A stretch of 33,938 nt of DNA from positions 1 to 33,938 of the forward strand of contig JAURZO010000213.1 in the NCBI GenBank assembly GCA_030653405.1, given 5' to 3'. Positions 7,356-14,415 of the stretch are shown one piece after another; within the stretch, counting starts at the first letter, position 1; each line of letters begins with the position of its first letter. The position numbers and the translations under genes are program-made. Origin of the DNA: Zwartia sp. GTDB lineage: Bacteria; Pseudomonadota; Gammaproteobacteria; Burkholderiales; Burkholderiaceae_B. The notes under the pieces are model-generated. The model did not search any database. It was not told the origin of the DNA and worked only from the letters and a program-made list of their open reading frames with translations.

Positions 7356-8909
7356 TCATCGGATGAGCGCCCAAAGCGCCACCACCAATGCCAGGGCCGC
7401 GACGCCCGTTAAAGCAACCAGCAAACGGTTGCCCTGCTCACGCGCCTTACGCGAGCGCTGCAACTCAGTCAGAACCGCCGAAGAAACATCGGGGCGCGTG
7501 AGTTGCGCATACAACAAACGAGGAAATTCAGGCAAAAACTGCGCCCATTGTGAAGCTTCCTGCGTCAATTTCTTTTTAATCCCCTTCAACCCGACGCGCT
7601 CATGCATCCAGCGCTCCAAGTAGGGTTTGGCTGTTTGCCACAAGTCTAACTGCGGATCCAACTGACGTCCGAGTCCCTCCACATTTAAAAGGGTTTTTTG
7701 CAACAGGACCAATTGAGGCTGAATCTCGACATTAAAGCGCCGTGAAGTCTGAAAAAGCCGCAGCAACACCTGCCCGAGCGAAATCTCTGCAAGCGGCCGA
7801 TCAAAATAGGGCTCACACACCGCTCTGACCGCGCCCTCTAGCTCCTCTTCCCGCGTTGTAGCAGGCACCCAACCAGACTCGATATGCAGACGCGCGACCC
7901 GACGATAATCACGTTGAAAGAAAGCCAGAAAGTTTTGTGCTAAGTAGTTCTTATCGAACTCGGATAATGAACCCACAATACCGAAATCTAGTGCGATATA
8001 CCGCCCAAGGGTCTCTGGGCGATCCGAGACATAGATATTGCCTGGGTGCATATCGGCATGAAAGAAACCATCGTCGAAAACCTGAGTAAAAAATATTTCG
8101 ACACCCGTACGCGCAAGCTTAGGGATATCCACACCCAAGGATCTGAGCCGCTCGATTTGACTAATCGGAACGCCATACATACGCTCCATGGTGAAGACGC
8201 TCGTGGCACAGTAGTCCCACATCACTTCGGGCACCCACAACAAATTCGGCCTGGGTCCTTCGTCAGAAAAATTGCGGCGCAACTGACTGCAATTCGCCGC
8301 CTCTCGGAGCAAGTCCAACTCATCGTGCAAATGCTTGTCAAACTCGCCAACGACTTCACGCGGCTTTAAGCGTCGGCCATCTGGCGCGAGCCGTTCGATC
8401 AAACCTGCCAGCACGCGCATCAAGGACAGATCTTTATCGATCACCTCGAGCATGCCGGGCCGAAGAACCTTGACCGCCACATGTCGTCCGTCGTGCAAGA
8501 CGGCAAAGTGCACTTGCGCGATCGAAGCAGAGGCCACCGGATCTTTGTCAAACTGCGCAAACAACTCCGAGGTCGGCGCGCCGAGCGCTTGCTCGATCAA
8601 TCTCGCCGCTTGCTCTGAGGGAAATGGTGCGACCCGGTCTTGTAAAAGCGTGAGCTCATCCGCGATATCAGCAGGGATCAAATCTCGACGCGTAGACAGT
8701 ACCTGACCAAACTTGACAAAAATGGGCCCGAGCGACTCCAGCGCCAGCCTTAATCGCAAGCCGCGCGGCATTTTTGGTTGCGAACCTAATCGCACCAACC
8801 ACAACAGTCGCACGGCTAGAGGATGACTGATTCCGGACAGCACAAGCTCGTCGAGACGGTAGCGAAGCGCCACGACAATGATGCGCATCAACCGTGGGAA
8901 AGACATCAT
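7356..8909 (-). CDS. ubiB: Ubiquinone biosynthesis atypical kinase/ATPase UbiB
   Basis: UbiB (517 residues) is a member of the ABC1/ADCK/UbiB protein-kinase-like family that supports ubiquinone assembly at the inner membrane. The diagnostic KxGQ motif is at residues 66-69 (VKFGQVLSTR). An Ala-rich loop substitute occurs in ASIAQVH (about 125), the catalytic-loop region in FHADMHPGN (about 283) and the metal-binding DFG in ALDFGIVGSL (about 303). A hydrophobic stretch ends the protein (VALTGVAALALVVALWALI), consistent with the C-terminal membrane anchor of the family. The ATG at 8909 overlaps the ubiJ stop in an ATGA, so the two are translationally coupled. Confidence 0.96.
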   Translation of the reverse strand: MMSFPRLMRIIVVALRYRLDELVLSGISHPLAVRLLWLVRLGSQPKMPRGLRLRLALESLGPIFVKFGQVLSTRRDLIPADIADELTLLQDRVAPFPSEQAARLIEQALGAPTSELFAQFDKDPVASASIAQVHFAVLHDGRHVAVKVLRPGMLEVIDKDLSLMRVLAGLIERLAPDGRRLKPREVVGEFDKHLHDELDLLREAANCSQLRRNFSDEGPRPNLLWVPEVMWDYCATSVFTMERMYGVPISQIERLRSLGVDIPKLARTGVEIFFTQVFDDGFFHADMHPGNIYVSDRPETLGRYIALDFGIVGSLSEFDKNYLAQNFLAFFQRDYRRVARLHIESGWVPATTREEELEGAVRAVCEPYFDRPLAEISLGQVLLRLFQTSRRFNVEIQPQLVLLQKTLLNVEGLGRQLDPQLDLWQTAKPYLERWMHERVGLKGIKKKLTQEASQWAQFLPEFPRLLYAQLTRPDVSSAVLTELQRSRKAREQGNRLLVALTGVAALALVVALWALIR

Positions 8910-9529
8910 GTGGACGCCCCCATCGATCTCTCCAGCTTCTGCACACGAGCCAAGAGCCTGGCCTGCCTCTGTTCGAGCTGCGCCAACGTCAGCAGCACAC
9001 TTGTTTGCCTCGCCTGGTGCGTGGTCATCGCTGGCCTGCCAACCAGCATGTCTGTTTCCTCAGACAGATACTCGGCAAGATTCTGCGCCAGATCGACGCC
9101 CAAACGCTGGGTCGATTGAAACGCCTGCTTTACCCCCCCCACAAGGCGTCGGGCAGGAATGTCACCGATCCACTGCGCGAGGGCGTCCTCAGGATCAGGT
9201 CGCAGTTCGCGGGCTAACTCAGAAATCACTTGGGCCAGGGCCGCCTGACCGGAGACATGCACATACTCAGCGAGATCGGGTCGCGGTGATTGCTCAAAAA
9301 ATGAAAGGGGATTGAATTTTTCAACGAGGACTTCAAGCGTGACATCTGGTGTCACGGTCTGCTCGGTATGCACTAAAGTGCCGTCGGCATTGATCGTCCA
9401 ATGCAGCTGAAAACCGCCAACAACAATGCGTATAGTCTTGCCGGCATGCAATGCCAAACGCTGCGCGGCCCAAACCTGCTGTCGCGTCAGTGTATTAAAC
9501 GCGTGCGCAATCGCCTGAACCGGATGCAT
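8906..9529 (-). CDS. ubiJ: Ubiquinone biosynthesis accessory factor UbiJ (SCP2 domain)
   Basis: The protein (207 residues from ATG 9529) begins with a short helix and an SCP2 lipid-binding domain (about residues 15-110: IRIVVGGFQLHWTINADGTL, DVTLEVLVEKFNPLSFF and VHVSGQAALAQVISELA). The C-terminal half ends in a helical, coiled-coil-like LAQLEQRQARLLARVQKLERS. UbiJ binds lipid and organises the Ubi enzyme complex. Position before ubiB supports the call, since sequence conservation of UbiJ is low. The start is uncertain: a GTG at 9568 would add 13 residues, and neither codon has a well-spaced Shine-Dalgarno. A promoter is predicted at 9653-9681. Confidence 0.88.
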   Translation of the reverse strand: MHPVQAIAHAFNTLTRQQVWAAQRLALHAGKTIRIVVGGFQLHWTINADGTLVHTEQTVTPDVTLEVLVEKFNPLSFFEQSPRPDLAEYVHVSGQAALAQVISELARELRPDPEDALAQWIGDIPARRLVGGVKQAFQSTQRLGVDLAQNLAEYLSEETDMLVGRPAMTTHQARQTSVLLTLAQLEQRQARLLARVQKLERSMGAST

Positions 9530-9652
9530 GGGGGAAAAACCGAAAAGGCTGGTGGAAATACGAATCACCTTATTGTGGTCGGCCAGACACCAGACGACGT
9601 CCTCGCCTGGGCTTTTTCATGACAAGTTCATGCTTTTTTGGCCCAATTCGCT

Positions 9653-9681
9653 ATTTTAACGGGTGTGGCGCCTCAACCCAA
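9653..9681 (-). promoter_or_regulatory. Predicted sigma-70 promoter for ubiJ-ubiB
   Basis: On the minus strand TTGGGT (9676-9681) and TAAAAT (9653-9658) are separated by exactly 17 bp. Transcription would start near 9646, giving a 5' leader of roughly 80-120 nt before ubiJ. The -35 element directly abuts the terminator stem of the upstream gene. Confidence 0.6.
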
Positions 9682-9710
9682 GTAAAACGCCCGCAAAGCG
9701 GGCGTTTTAC
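9682..9710 (-). terminator. Intrinsic terminator of the Tim44-like gene
   Basis: GTAAAACGCCCGC (9682-9694) and GCGGGCGTTTTAC (9698-9710) form a perfect 13-bp stem with an AAA loop. The GC-rich core is flanked by A/T-rich stem ends, so it can work in either direction. It lies 28 bp past the Tim44-like stop and separates that gene from ubiJ. Confidence 0.85.
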
Positions 9711-9737
9711 GATGGCAAGACTCACTCAAGCTGGCAA

Positions 9738-10706
9738 TTAGCTTGCCTGGCTCACTGGGACCTGCTGAATACCGGCCAACAACCAACCGCCTTGCTCTGG
9801 CTTGAACAAGTTCCACACTTCTTCGAAGCGGAACGCTTCAGCGCCTGCTTGCTCACGCAACATACCTGAGAAGCGCACGCTGGCCAGATGACCGTCGCTC
9901 ACTTTCTCAATCCCGAGCAACTCGGCGTTGAGCAAGACCACTTCTGTGTGATTCTCTTCAATCCGATCGCTCAATTGAGCCTGAAGCTCTTTCATCAGAT
10001 CTTCAGTCAAGAAATTGCGCATTTCAGCGATATTGCCGCTATCCCATACTTTTTGAATCGAGACGAACTGTTTTTTGGCCTCGCTCAAGAAGCGTTGTGT
10101 ATCAAAATCAACCGGGATAAACCAATTTTGATCCGGCGCGGGTGCATCAGAACCGAAGCCTGCAGCGGACATGGAGCCCGTCGCGGACGCAGGCAAAGCC
10201 ACAGGCGCTTGGGCAGCAGGCTCACTGGTTTCACGCCACATCGTGTTGGCGCTCGGTCCACCGGCACCGGCACCCTGAGCAGCTGGTTGTGGGCCACGCA
10301 TTCTACGCAGAACAAACATCACGCCAAACACAACCACGCCGGCGATCAATGCCATCACTAGAAAATCAGCCATGGCGCCACCTAAACCAAGGTGTGATAA
10401 CAGTGCCGCAATACCCAGACCCGCTGCAATACCTGCCAATGGACCAAGCCATTTGGATGCGCCGGACTTCGCGGCAGCACCTGCCGTACCTGTTGCTGCC
10501 GCTGTGGCAGCAGTGCTCTGGGTCGTCGTGCTCGTCGCCGCTGCTGGCTGGGCAGATTTCTGGGTCGTCACATTCGTGGATTGACGACCGGCGCTGCCAC
10601 CCTTACCTACCCGGGCGGCTTCAGCGTCAAAAGTCACGGCGGTGAGTGTCAGGCCACTGACTGCGATAATGGCCGCAGCAAAAAAACGCATAAAAGGACG
10701 GGACAT
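9738..10706 (-). CDS. Tim44-like domain membrane protein
   Basis: The 322-residue product starts at ATG 10706, with CAGGAG about 7 nt upstream; a longer upstream reading lacks conserved sequence. It has an N-terminal signal/anchor (RFFAAAIIAVSGLTLTAVTF), then a Ser/Thr/Ala-rich linker (about 35-85). A hydrophobic region follows with one or two membrane segments (PLAGIAAGLGIAALLSHLGL and MADFLVMALIAGVVVFGVMFVL). After a second linker comes a C-terminal Tim44-like domain (about 205-320) with FLSEAKKQFVSIQKVWDSGN and EMRNFLTEDLMKELQ. Bacterial Tim44-like proteins are poorly characterised; the fold resembles mitochondrial Tim44 and the mL45 ribosomal protein. Its place between ubiE and ubiJ is a recurrent betaproteobacterial arrangement. 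A link to quinone metabolism is inference. Confidence 0.85.
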   Translation of the reverse strand: MSRPFMRFFAAAIIAVSGLTLTAVTFDAEAARVGKGGSAGRQSTNVTTQKSAQPAAATSTTTQSTAATAAATGTAGAAAKSGASKWLGPLAGIAAGLGIAALLSHLGLGGAMADFLVMALIAGVVVFGVMFVLRRMRGPQPAAQGAGAGGPSANTMWRETSEPAAQAPVALPASATGSMSAAGFGSDAPAPDQNWFIPVDFDTQRFLSEAKKQFVSIQKVWDSGNIAEMRNFLTEDLMKELQAQLSDRIEENHTEVVLLNAELLGIEKVSDGHLASVRFSGMLREQAGAEAFRFEEVWNLFKPEQGGWLLAGIQQVPVSQAS

Positions 10707-10851
10707 CGAATGCTCCTGGGCGAAATTCGCCTGTTGGGGACGATCGGCAAAAGCCAACCATCCATATTCACTAATCACAAAGTGCCTGCTTACAAACTGC
10801 TTGGACCGAATGACCAGACCAAACAACTTAATCAAACTGAATATTAGCTGA

Positions 10852-10881
10852 ATCTTACTAAAAGCTGAACACTTTTGTAAA
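10852..10881 (-). promoter_or_regulatory. Predicted sigma-70 promoter for the Tim44-like gene
   Basis: On the minus strand TTTACA (10876-10881) is followed after 18 bp by TAAGAT (10852-10857). The start would be near 10845, leaving an about 139-nt leader before ATG 10706. It lies in the A/T-rich 215-bp gap after ubiE, so the Tim44-like gene may be transcribed separately from ubiE. Confidence 0.5.
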
Positions 10882-10921
10882 GCATTGACCCCTTAAACAT
10901 TAGAAAGTTCAACAATGGGCC

Positions 10922-11668
10922 TCAGCCCATCTTGATACCTTCGTGCAACGCGGTCAGTCCGGCCGTCAAATTAAAGTACTGCACGCGTGAAAGTCCCGCC
11001 TGCACCAACATTTCTTTGAGCGTCTCTTGGTCCGGATGCATACGAATCGACTCCGCAAGGTAACGGTAACTCTCCGCATCTCCCGCCACTTTGCCGCCAA
11101 GCCAAGGCAATACATTAAAGGAATACCAGTCATAGGCAGGTGCCAGCGGCTTGGCGATGCGGGAAAATTCCAGAACCAGCAACTTGCCTCCTGGTCGCAG
11201 CACCCGCGCCATCTCCGCTAGCGCAAGATCCTTGTGTGTCATGTTGCGCAAACCAAACGCCACGGTCACCCGATCAAAGTAATGATCCGGAAAGGGCAGC
11301 TTTTCAGCATCACAGACCGCGCAGGGCAACACCACGCCATCATCAAGCAGCCGATCGCGCCCAACGCGCAACATGGAGTCGTTGATATCAGTCAACCAGA
11401 CTTCGCCCTGTTCACCAGCCTGTCTGGCAAATGCGCGTGCCAGGTCCCCTGTTCCGCCTGCAATATCCAGCACCTTCATGCCAGGACGAACAGCCGCGCG
11501 GCCAATCGTGAAAGACTTCCAGATCCGATGTAAACCTGCCGACATCAAATCGTTCATCACGTCATAACGAGAAGCGACCGAGTGAAAGACTTGGGCAACC
11601 TTGCCAGCCTTTTCAGACTCATCGACCGTCTGGAAACCAAAGTGTGTCTTTTCTTGGGACATAGCCAT
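10922..11668 (-). CDS. ubiE: Demethylmenaquinone / 2-methoxy-6-polyprenyl-benzoquinol methyltransferase UbiE
   Basis: UbiE (248 residues) is the C-methyltransferase of ubiquinone (and, where present, menaquinone) synthesis. Signatures seen are the N-terminal THFGFQTVDESEKAGKVAQV block, VASRYDVMNDLMSAGLHRIWK, SAM motif I VLDIAGGTGDLARAF (about residue 70), GLRNMTHKDLALAEMARVLRPGG and YRYLAESIRMHPDQETL near the C-terminus. The start is either ATG 11668 or ATG 11662 two codons later. It is the first gene of a minus-strand quinone block (ubiE, Tim44-like, ubiJ, ubiB) and is divergent from pxpB. Confidence 0.97.
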   Translation of the reverse strand: MAMSQEKTHFGFQTVDESEKAGKVAQVFHSVASRYDVMNDLMSAGLHRIWKSFTIGRAAVRPGMKVLDIAGGTGDLARAFARQAGEQGEVWLTDINDSMLRVGRDRLLDDGVVLPCAVCDAEKLPFPDHYFDRVTVAFGLRNMTHKDLALAEMARVLRPGGKLLVLEFSRIAKPLAPAYDWYSFNVLPWLGGKVAGDAESYRYLAESIRMHPDQETLKEMLVQAGLSRVQYFNLTAGLTALHEGIKMG

Positions 11669-11846
11669 CCAACGAAATCAATACAAGGCTCAGTTTAATC
11701 GTTTGCACATGATTACAACGATGAAAGATTGCCAAGCTAAGCCTTATTAGAGACAACGCCACTCAGGCCATCAAAAAGGCATAAACTGCAATCTGTGCTT
11801 TGCTATGACTCGTTCCAGTCAGATTCCGTTTCAAAAATTATCCCGC

Positions 11847-12566
11847 ATGCCCGCACCTACTTATAGACTCCGCCCCCAGGGCGATCGTTGCCTGAGCATC
11901 GACTTCGGCGATGAAATCAGTACTGAAATCGGCCTGCTTTGCCTGTCGGCAGCAGCCACGCTTGGTCAGGCGCAGCTCCAAGGCGTCACAGACATTGTGC
12001 CCTCCTACACCGCCGTCGCATTGTTTTACATACCCGGCGTGGAGTTTGGCGGCACCGATTTTCCAACACTTTGCGCCCAAGTTGATCAGCAACTAAAGGC
12101 AGGCTGGCTTCAAGCCACCACCTCGGCGCGTCAGGTGGACATCCCTGTCTGTTATGGCGGCAAACATGGCCCCGATCTGAGTGAGGTCGCTAAAAAAATC
12201 GGCGCGACTGAACAAGAGGTCATTCGGCTGCATACCAGCCCGGGAAGCATGGTGTTCGGACTTGGTTTTTCGCCCGGACACCCTTACATCGGCGTGCACG
12301 ACCCCCTCTTCGCCTTGCCCCGTCGCGACGTACCCCGTACAGCCGTGCCTGCAGGCTCAGTCGCGATCGCGAACCGGCAGTCGACCATTTATCCGACCCT
12401 CTTGCCGGGCGGTTGGCACATTCTGGGGGCTACGCCCCTCAAGCTGTTTGACTTAAACCGCTCACAACCATCTCTATTGCTACCTGGTGACCAGGTGCGG
12501 TTTATTCCGATCTCAGAACAAGAGTTCGATCGCCTCGCGGCGGTGCGTACGCAGGAGGTCGCATGA
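11847..12566 (+). CDS. pxpB: 5-oxoprolinase subunit PxpB
   Basis: The product (239 residues from ATG 11847) is the KipI/carboxyltransferase-subdomain-C-like subunit of 5-oxoprolinase. Conserved blocks are YRLRPQGDRCLSIDFGDEIS at the N-terminus, IPSYTAV-type sequence near residue 50, HTSPGSMVFGLGFSPGHPYI (about 130) and the PAGSVAIANRQSTIYP block (about 170). With PxpC it handles the ATP-dependent phosphorylation side of converting 5-oxoproline to glutamate. An in-frame ATG at 11805 would add 14 residues; neither start has a clear Shine-Dalgarno. pxpC overlaps by 4 bp. The 178-bp divergent gap to ubiE holds no promoter I could assign firmly. Confidence 0.93.
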   Translation: MPAPTYRLRPQGDRCLSIDFGDEISTEIGLLCLSAAATLGQAQLQGVTDIVPSYTAVALFYIPGVEFGGTDFPTLCAQVDQQLKAGWLQATTSARQVDIPVCYGGKHGPDLSEVAKKIGATEQEVIRLHTSPGSMVFGLGFSPGHPYIGVHDPLFALPRRDVPRTAVPAGSVAIANRQSTIYPTLLPGGWHILGATPLKLFDLNRSQPSLLLPGDQVRFIPISEQEFDRLAAVRTQEVA

Positions 12567-13570
12567 GCATGCATATATTAAAACCCGGCATGCTCTCGAG
12601 CTTTCAGGATCAAGGGCGAACAGGTCACCAGCCACTTGGTGTCTCCGTGGTCGGAGCGATGGATCAGCGCGCACATCAGCTGGCCAACATACTCGTCGGT
12701 AATCTCACCGACTGCGCGAGTCTGGAAATCACGCTCACAGGACCATCTGTCAAATTTACTGAAGCCTGTTGTATCGCGATTTGCGGCGCCGATCTGAGCC
12801 CAAGCCTGAACGGCAAACCCATCGCAATGAACCGCCCCCTGGTGATTCGCGCGGACGATACCTTGCAGTTTGGTGCGAGGCGCCGGGGCACCCGTGCGTA
12901 TTTGGCCGTCCATGGCGGTTTCGCAATCCCCGATGTACTGGGTAGCCAGAGTACCTATCTGCGTAGTCACTTTGGTGGCTGGCAAGGCCGTGCGCTGAAA
13001 AAAGGCGACGAGATCCCGCTCAATCGTCCCTTGCTATCCAAGGGACGGGATGGGGCCGGGCTCGAGAGCCTCGCCAAAGCCCTTTGGGCCGTCAAACTCT
13101 ACTTGCCCAGCGCCATCTCCGAGTCGACACGCGCCCGGGTTCGTCTGATCAAGGGTTTGCAATGGGAGGAGTTCACGACCAAGAGTCGTGACGCGCTTCT
13201 CACTCAACTTTATCGAATCAGCCCGGACTCTGAGCGCATGGGCTACCGCCTTCAGGGGCCCGATATTCTCATGACCAAGCCGCGGCAAATGATCTCCGAG
13301 GCGACAACTTTTGGCACAATACAAGTACCTGCGGGCGGGCAGCCCATTGTGTTGATGGCGGATCGGCAAACGACGGGGGGCTACCCAAAGATCGCCTACG
13401 TCGCGACGATCGACTTGCCACTCTTGGCCCAAATGGGGCCAGGAGACATTGTGCAGTTTGAACTCGTCTCACTCGAGGCGGCGCAAGCGCTCGATATCGC
13501 TCGCACGCGCGCTTTTATTGAACTTGCTCAGGCGTTGTCGCCTGTGCAGACTTTATTGCTTAACCACTAA
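12563..13570 (+). CDS. pxpC: 5-oxoprolinase subunit PxpC
   Basis: PxpC (335 residues, KipA/biotin-dependent carboxyltransferase-like fold) begins MSMHILKPGMLSSFQDQGRT and shows the SVVGAMDQRAHQLANILVGN and LAVHGGFAIPDVLGSQSTYL blocks and GGYPKIAYVATIDLP near the C-terminus. It works with PxpA and PxpB to cleave 5-oxoproline, a spontaneous degradation product of glutamine and glutathione. The ATG at 12563 sits in an ATGA overlap with pxpB and has AGGAGG about 7 nt upstream, so the spacing is good. Length is normal for the family. Confidence 0.95.
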   Translation: MSMHILKPGMLSSFQDQGRTGHQPLGVSVVGAMDQRAHQLANILVGNLTDCASLEITLTGPSVKFTEACCIAICGADLSPSLNGKPIAMNRPLVIRADDTLQFGARRRGTRAYLAVHGGFAIPDVLGSQSTYLRSHFGGWQGRALKKGDEIPLNRPLLSKGRDGAGLESLAKALWAVKLYLPSAISESTRARVRLIKGLQWEEFTTKSRDALLTQLYRISPDSERMGYRLQGPDILMTKPRQMISEATTFGTIQVPAGGQPIVLMADRQTTGGYPKIAYVATIDLPLLAQMGPGDIVQFELVSLEAAQALDIARTRAFIELAQALSPVQTLLLNH

Positions 13571-13581
13571 GGACGTCACTC

Positions 13582-14337
13582 ATGGCACTGCGTATCGATC
13601 TGAATTGCGACATGGGCGAAAGCTTTGGCGCATGGAAAATGGGCAACGACGAAGAAATCCTGCCCTTCGTGTCTTCAGCCAACATCGCTTGCGGCTTTCA
13701 TGGTGGCGATCCGGCCACCATGCGCAAAACCGTTGCCGCCGCCATCAAACACGGCGTGGCAATCGGTGCACACCCCGGATTACCTGACTTGCAAGGGTTC
13801 GGCCGTCGCAATATGGCGATCACCGATCAAGAGGCCTACGACATGATGGTCGTACAAATTGGCGCTCTGGCAGGTGTTGCCGCCTCCCAAGGCGCTCGCC
13901 TGCGTCATGTCAAGGCACACGGTCAGCTCTACAACATGGCGGTCAAAAATGAAGGACTCACGCGCGCGCTCGCGCAAGCCACGTACGACGTCGATAAAGA
14001 TCTCGTGTTCTTTGGACTCGCGGGCAGCGAGATGATTCCGATTGCCGAATCAATCGGCCTGCGTGTCGCCAGCGAGGTGTTTGGAGATCGTAACTATGCG
14101 CCCGACGGCACACTCAGCCCACGCAACAAACCCAATGCGATGATCACGGATGTCGATCAATCGATCAAACAAGTCTTGCAAATGGTCAAAACCAGCACAC
14201 TCACCGCTAATGACGGCAGCATCGTAAACGTGCGCGCCGACACGCTCTGTATACATGGCGACCAACCTGGTGCCGTCACCTTCGCTCGAGCGATCCGCGA
14301 AGCCCTTCGCGCCGAAGGCATCGAAGTCGGCGTTTAA
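13582..14337 (+). CDS. pxpA: 5-oxoprolinase subunit PxpA (LamB/YcsF family)
   Basis: PxpA (251 residues) has the LamB/YcsF signature IDLNCDMGESFGAW at the N-terminus, then SSANIACGFHGGDPATMRKT (about 31-50), GAHPGLPDLQGFGRR (about 65-80), LRHVKAHGQLYNM (about 110-122) and CIHGDQPGAV (about 225). The family is a TIM-barrel-like hydrolase subunit; its acidic and histidine residues match those expected for the active site. It follows pxpC after 11 bp and completes a pxpBCA operon. The gene ends just before a hairpin that I assign to the opposite strand. Confidence 0.97.
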   Translation: MALRIDLNCDMGESFGAWKMGNDEEILPFVSSANIACGFHGGDPATMRKTVAAAIKHGVAIGAHPGLPDLQGFGRRNMAITDQEAYDMMVVQIGALAGVAASQGARLRHVKAHGQLYNMAVKNEGLTRALAQATYDVDKDLVFFGLAGSEMIPIAESIGLRVASEVFGDRNYAPDGTLSPRNKPNAMITDVDQSIKQVLQMVKTSTLTANDGSIVNVRADTLCIHGDQPGAVTFARAIREALRAEGIEVGV

Positions 14338-14368
14338 AAACAATGAGGTCGTCCTTGGACGACCTCAT
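14335..14368 (-). terminator. Intrinsic terminator of the large FAD/Fe-S oxidase gene (possibly bidirectional)
   Basis: ATGAGGTCGTC (14343-14353) and GACGACCTCAT (14358-14368) form a perfect 11-bp stem with a 4-nt loop. On the minus strand the stem is followed by TGTTTTTA, a T-run that fits intrinsic termination of the gene ending at 14416. On the plus strand it follows pxpA but lacks a T-run. Confidence 0.8.
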
Positions 14369-14415
14369 GATGCACCTCGCACCAAGAAAACCCAATTAGG
14401 CGATAGGCAAGCGTC

